From: Saxidomus purpurata
Lineage: Eukaryota > Mollusca > Bivalvia > Venerida > Veneridae
Assembly (NCBI GenBank): GCA_022818135.1
Contig: JAFMSR010000009.1
Coordinates: forward strand, 12,122,948 to 12,186,947
Length of the DNA stretch: 64,000 nt
Reading direction: 5' to 3'
Position 1 is the stretch's first letter; every line of letters starts with the position of its first letter. The notes under the pieces were generated by a model. It saw nothing but the letters and a program-made list of their open reading frames with translations, searched no databases and had not been told where the DNA came from. Positions 59,466 to 64,000 of this stretch are shown piece by piece. Both the position numbers and the translations under genes were made by a program.

Positions 59466-62074
59466 ACTTTGAGAAACAAAATAGATTTGAATACTGAGTA
59501 TTCATAGTGTAGTTGTAACAGATGGTCAGACTTTATCCATAAACAGTTTAATAAAAGTACTTAGGACACAAAAACATTTCATTAAAGCTATAATATCCTC
59601 ACCTTAAAGTCCCTTCGTCTGGCCACCATCAAGGATTTAAAGGCCAAATTAGGAGACTTTGTGCTATAATGAGAGAGGACCAATAACACCTCCCTGTGTA
59701 ATACCCAGCTGGATGTCTAAAATAGGAATGGAGTCCTGTTGAGGATAAGAAAAAGACTGCAAATGGTCATTGAAAACTTGTTACTGGTCAAAATGGGCTG
59801 TACAGTAAAGAGGTTGTGCTGGTGGTCAGTGTAATAATAGAATAAAATGTGCATTTGAGTGTCTTGATCAGTTTTGAAGTCATTATGAAAAGACATATGA
59901 AATAAAGATACAAAATAAGAATTATAGAAAAAGTTTTTGTTACGTTTGTCCATTAAGAAGAAAATTCTGCATATCTTAGAATACTTCACTGTTTATTTCC
60001 CAGTGAATCTAAGCTTTTCTTGCAATTAGTTTGTAGAGACAATGGACCTATATTCATGTACATTGCCGATAGGTTGAAGATTGTCACTTTGGATCACGTA
60101 ACTGGCTCTCATTGGCTGACAGTCAATTGGATTCATGCCCCTTTATCAACCATGTTGGTAGTTTTCTTATGGAGTAACGTAGGGGTCTAGTACTGTACTG
60201 ATCCTTTCTAGGAGCGATTCTTAGGTAAACAATAACTGAAATTTTTGTTTAAATGATCCCCCCTTCCAAAGCTTTCAGTGAAGGATTGTGAGCATCATTA
60301 GAGTAAAGTAGAGAGGCTCAATATGGTGAGTCGGAGCAAAATGCTGTCATAGCACATGCGAAAAGCCAAAGGCTTCACGAAAAGTAGCGGTAAAGTGCAT
60401 TAAGGCATAAATTATCTTTAAGCATTCTGAAAAATTGCTTTATAGTAGCAGAAGTGCTTGTAACATATATACTGCTAATTGAATAACATCGCGAGGCAGT
60501 GCTAACTGATTTTTTTTTTCCTGAATTAATTTGTAAATTAGTGCAAGCCCTCATAATTGTCAGATGTAAGTGCAGGATGAATGACAACTAACAAAGTTAA
60601 CGTGACATGTAAAATATGCGTTAAAACAAAAAAGGAGACAAAAAAATCAAGATGCGGGGGAAATTTGCCAAAACTTGTGCAATTTATCGCTGTACACTTG
60701 ACAGTATTGTCTTAATCTGGTCTGTCTTACATTTAATGTATTCAGACATAAAAAAAACCATGGTAACAGGTACATGCATAAATGCAAACTCCCAGTCTCA
60801 TAACTGTCTGGGTTGGTTTCTAAGTGATCCTCATGACTCAAAAGGACTGTTTCAACTTTTATGGACTTAGTCTGAAATGAATAATTGCATTCATCATGCT
60901 AAAATTATGAATTCATGAACAGTTTAGAAATAATTCATGAACAGTCTCTAGTTTGAACTACTTTTAAGTTTTTTCATGAACTGCAACTTTATATAAATGT
61001 GTTTTACTGTGTTTAGTTCAAGTACATGATTCATAAACAGTTTAAGAGCAATTCATGTACTATTCATGACATGTAATATTTCGTTATGGTGTTACTAGCA
61101 ACTGCAATCTGGTCGAATTTATTTCTTTTTACTTGAATGATTCTGTTAGGCAAAGTGTGGGTTAATTTTGAGGAACTGGATAATGCATAAGTGTATGGGT
61201 GTAATCCTGTAAATTGTTTTCCATGTTGACTTGTTGCCGTTAGTTACAGGAAATTGACTACCATGTCGGCAGTTGATTGTCCAACAAGTATGTTGGCTAC
61301 ATTAATGTAAAAAGGTGGGCAGGACTGTCTAAAATAGAGCCAGGTGGAACTAATTTTTGATAATTACAATAAATCTGTGAATGTCTTACCTATATATATA
61401 GGTGTTAAAGAAGATAGAGATTTTTACTTAAAAGTAAAAAGTTGTTTTGTATCTCATACAAAAATGTTACAGCAATAATAAAAATGTCATAGGAACAAAT
61501 TGTTTTTGCAATAGATGAACAGCGAAATTGATATAATTTTATGCCCTTATTTTGTATTCAACGTTTTTTTTCACGATGAAAAAAGATGGTACGGGCCATT
61601 AAGTTTGGCACAGACATTCGCTAAACTATGTCAGCCAAGTTTTAAATTGAATAATAAAATCCAAATATTGAAGAGGAAATTTGTCATAAATACGAAAGAT
61701 TAAATGATTGATTAAAAGAACGATAGATTTTATCAATGACTATATTTTACTCCTCAATATATACGGATATTACACACTGTACGTTCTACTCAGCTTGTTC
61801 ACAATGCATTAGATTTTAAGTTTCCCCCAAAATTAATTTTTATTAAGAAGACATGCACTTTAAAATTTACGATAAGCATGTTCTATGATGCATGGATGGC
61901 TTACCATAGATTGATCGTTTAGGAAACTTTGTGTATTTTATAACATAATCAAAGAAATCAAGTCAAGGGCTGTGAACATATTTTGACAAAAGTCATAGAT
62001 GTTTGATGTACCTGTCAAAAAAAAACTTACTTCATTCATTGTTAACAAATTTCATGCTATGATTTTCGATTTAA
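59466..62074. other. intronic; short SINE-like piece at about 60185-60260
   Basis: TACTGATCCTTTCTAGGAGC and CTTAGGTAAACAATAACTGA near 60195-60235 resemble the SINE body. The rest is unassigned. Confidence 0.4.
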
Positions 62075-62299
62075 ATGTTGTCAATGAAAACTGATGATAC
62101 TGTTCTATCAGTGTTACACCCTTGTCAATATGATAACAATTTTCAACTTGATTTTATAAATAGACGTTTGTTTGTCGGGGTTCAGCCAGAATTTGGAAAC
62201 CCAGACTGGCTGATTGGGTTTGTTTACCGGATGAAACCGGATGACCAAGCACGTATGAAAACTAGGGAAAGTGTTTTACAGCTACTGAAATTTACTTAG
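62075..62299 (+). other. orphan reading frame, 74 codons
   Basis: The frame has a more protein-like composition than its surroundings (EFGNPDWLIGFVYRMKPDD), but no clear flanking splice acceptor or donor. I do not recognise it. It could be an exon edge, a repeat fragment or chance. Confidence 0.2.
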
Positions 62300-64000
62300 T
62301 TTATTTTTACTTGCGTTATGCTCCTATGTCTGTAAAGGTGAAGAACTTTCAGTAAATTAACTTACCTTTGATATCATTAAATGTTATCTGTGTGATCAGA
62401 TTGTATCAGGCCCTGTATCATGCTGATACAGGGTGCCTCTTTCAATGGAAGCGTCATAAATGAACATAAGAGCTTTTTTCCTAGTTTTGAAAGAGTTGTG
62501 TAATATTCATAAAAATCTGTTTTATTGGGTGATAAATTAAATGTGTGGTAACATTCCAGTAATTGAATATTTATTTGATATTTTTCGCTGATGGGAGAGT
62601 TAACAAAATTATTCCGTATTATGCGATTTTCACCTGTTGTTTGTTTGTTTATCATTGGAGTCACCTGTTTTAAAGGAGTACATGTCTTCTTCAAACCAAG
62701 TGACCCAGTCTTTTTGGGGTGTTCCCAACAGACATTTGTACCAATTAATTTTAATTACAGGTAAGACCTCATATCCTTGATGTTACATAATTAAATAGTG
62801 CAACTGTTTCCTGTAAAACCATCACACAAGACATTTCCATTAAAATGTAGTTTAGCTTCCAAGCTTTTTTCCCTTCTCTGCTGGATCGGTTTCTCATGCA
62901 ATTCCAGAGGAACAAAAACAAACTATTCACTCGCTGCAGTTATATATTTAATTTAGTGTCAAATGTCAACATTTGCTTGAAATTATTCAAAAACCCTCAA
63001 AAGGGGTAAACTCTTTGAAGGGATTCTGATACAGAGTAAAAATAAGTAGCTTATTTAAATGTAAAGGCATATTACAGATGTGTTGTTTTGGCTTTAAAGT
63101 CACAGGATCACTTTGAATTTACGGCATCATAAAGAAAAATAAATACACTGATTGGATAATGATAGAACCATGTTCTATTCACTCTTAAACAATATTGATA
63201 TGTGCCTTTCTTTCAGGTATTCATGTTTAATGAAAAGTCTAGTTTCAGGAAGCCTTGTTTAATTTTTTGCAATATCATTGAAAAAATACTGCGCTTTATT
63301 TCTAAGATGTACTAAGTGATTTGGAAAGCAAAGTACATAATGTTTTTGGTACAAATAAAGGTCACTTATATTGGTAAGAGTTCTTTTTTTGGAAAAATTA
63401 TGAACAGCTACTTGTAATAATTTTTGTGCTGCGAGGACTTTAACCCAGTAACATCTTGACTTAGATCTTGTAACTTAAAAATATGTTCACAATTCAGGTT
63501 GATGTTAATATTTGTGAAGTGAAGATGGGACACTTATAAACCTTAGTGACCTTTGACATGACCTTGACTTTGATTTGGTTATAATTAGATTGGTTATGTA
63601 TAACCCAGCCTCCATTTGTCATTAAATATAGATGTACTATTGTAGTATTCTATCATATTCATAATGATATAATTATATGTGACTGGACGTTATCACAGAA
63701 TATTACATGGAGCAGGGTTCATATGCTTAAGGATATGTCACAGGTAAAAATACATCACAGTGGCAAATCAAGGGCTGAACAAAAATTTTGTTTAAAAAGG
63801 GCAAGTGCATTAATTTTCAATAATGCATTCCATGATGCGAATACATGTACATTAGTTTCTAAACAAAAAGAGAGAGATAATTGATTGATCAGTATATCAT
63901 ATATCCCTCAAACAATATTCTCAATCACTGCCAGGTGTGAGGATTCTTGATATCATAAAATACAATTTATGCCTTTTTTATTGTACTTAATGTGTTAATA
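62300..64000. other. intronic to the right edge, nothing recognised
   Basis: AT-rich DNA. A GTGACCTTTGACATGACCTT motif near 63549 resembles a common mollusc repeat. Confidence 0.4.

Overview
The window looks like nuclear DNA of an animal, most likely a bivalve mollusc. The reasons are AT-rich intron-sized non-coding DNA, GT-AG splice signals, and many repeat types I associate with mollusc genomes: tRNA-derived SINEs (one ending in GGCGTTAAACACCAA), L1/Tx1-like and other LINE fragments, a BEL/Pao retrotransposon, a Polinton-type DNA polymerase relic, and many short inverted-repeat elements. There is no bacterial-style gene organisation. The species assignment rests on recognition of families, not on a search.

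Layout. 1-7575 is a graveyard of mobile elements: an antisense LINE running off the left edge, a three-copy 156-bp repeat, a frameshifted BEL/Pao element (1357-5138) that has lost its integrase core, and directly after it a broken protein-primed family B DNA polymerase (5222-7575). 7576-9300 holds a SINE, a TTAA-flanked inverted-repeat element and an unidentified antisense coding relic. 9307-14376 is the only complete gene visible: a four-exon plus-strand member of the nitrate/nitrite porter (NRT2/NarK) branch of the major facilitator superfamily, 549 codons, with all three introns in phase 1. 14450-29000 is again repeat-rich. It has an antisense LINE interrupted by a Helitron-like element and by a 923-bp inverted-repeat element, a 1.9-kb element with arms of nearly 600 bp and a possible 5-bp target duplication, a partly duplicated LINE, and a 168-bp palindrome.

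At 29591-29946 two short plus-strand exons encode the start of a secreted or membrane protein: 28 residues with a clear signal peptide. No later exon is recognisable, so 29947-64000 is probably one very long first intron of that gene. It holds minisatellites (two with 30-bp periods), SINE fragments, a hAT-like and a pogo-like MITE, and homopolymer tracts.

The two host genes show no obvious functional link. The porter would sit in a membrane and move a small anion, probably nitrate or nitrite. The second gene's product enters the secretory pathway. Most of the rest is decayed mobile DNA, and the layering of insertions gives a relative history of the locus.
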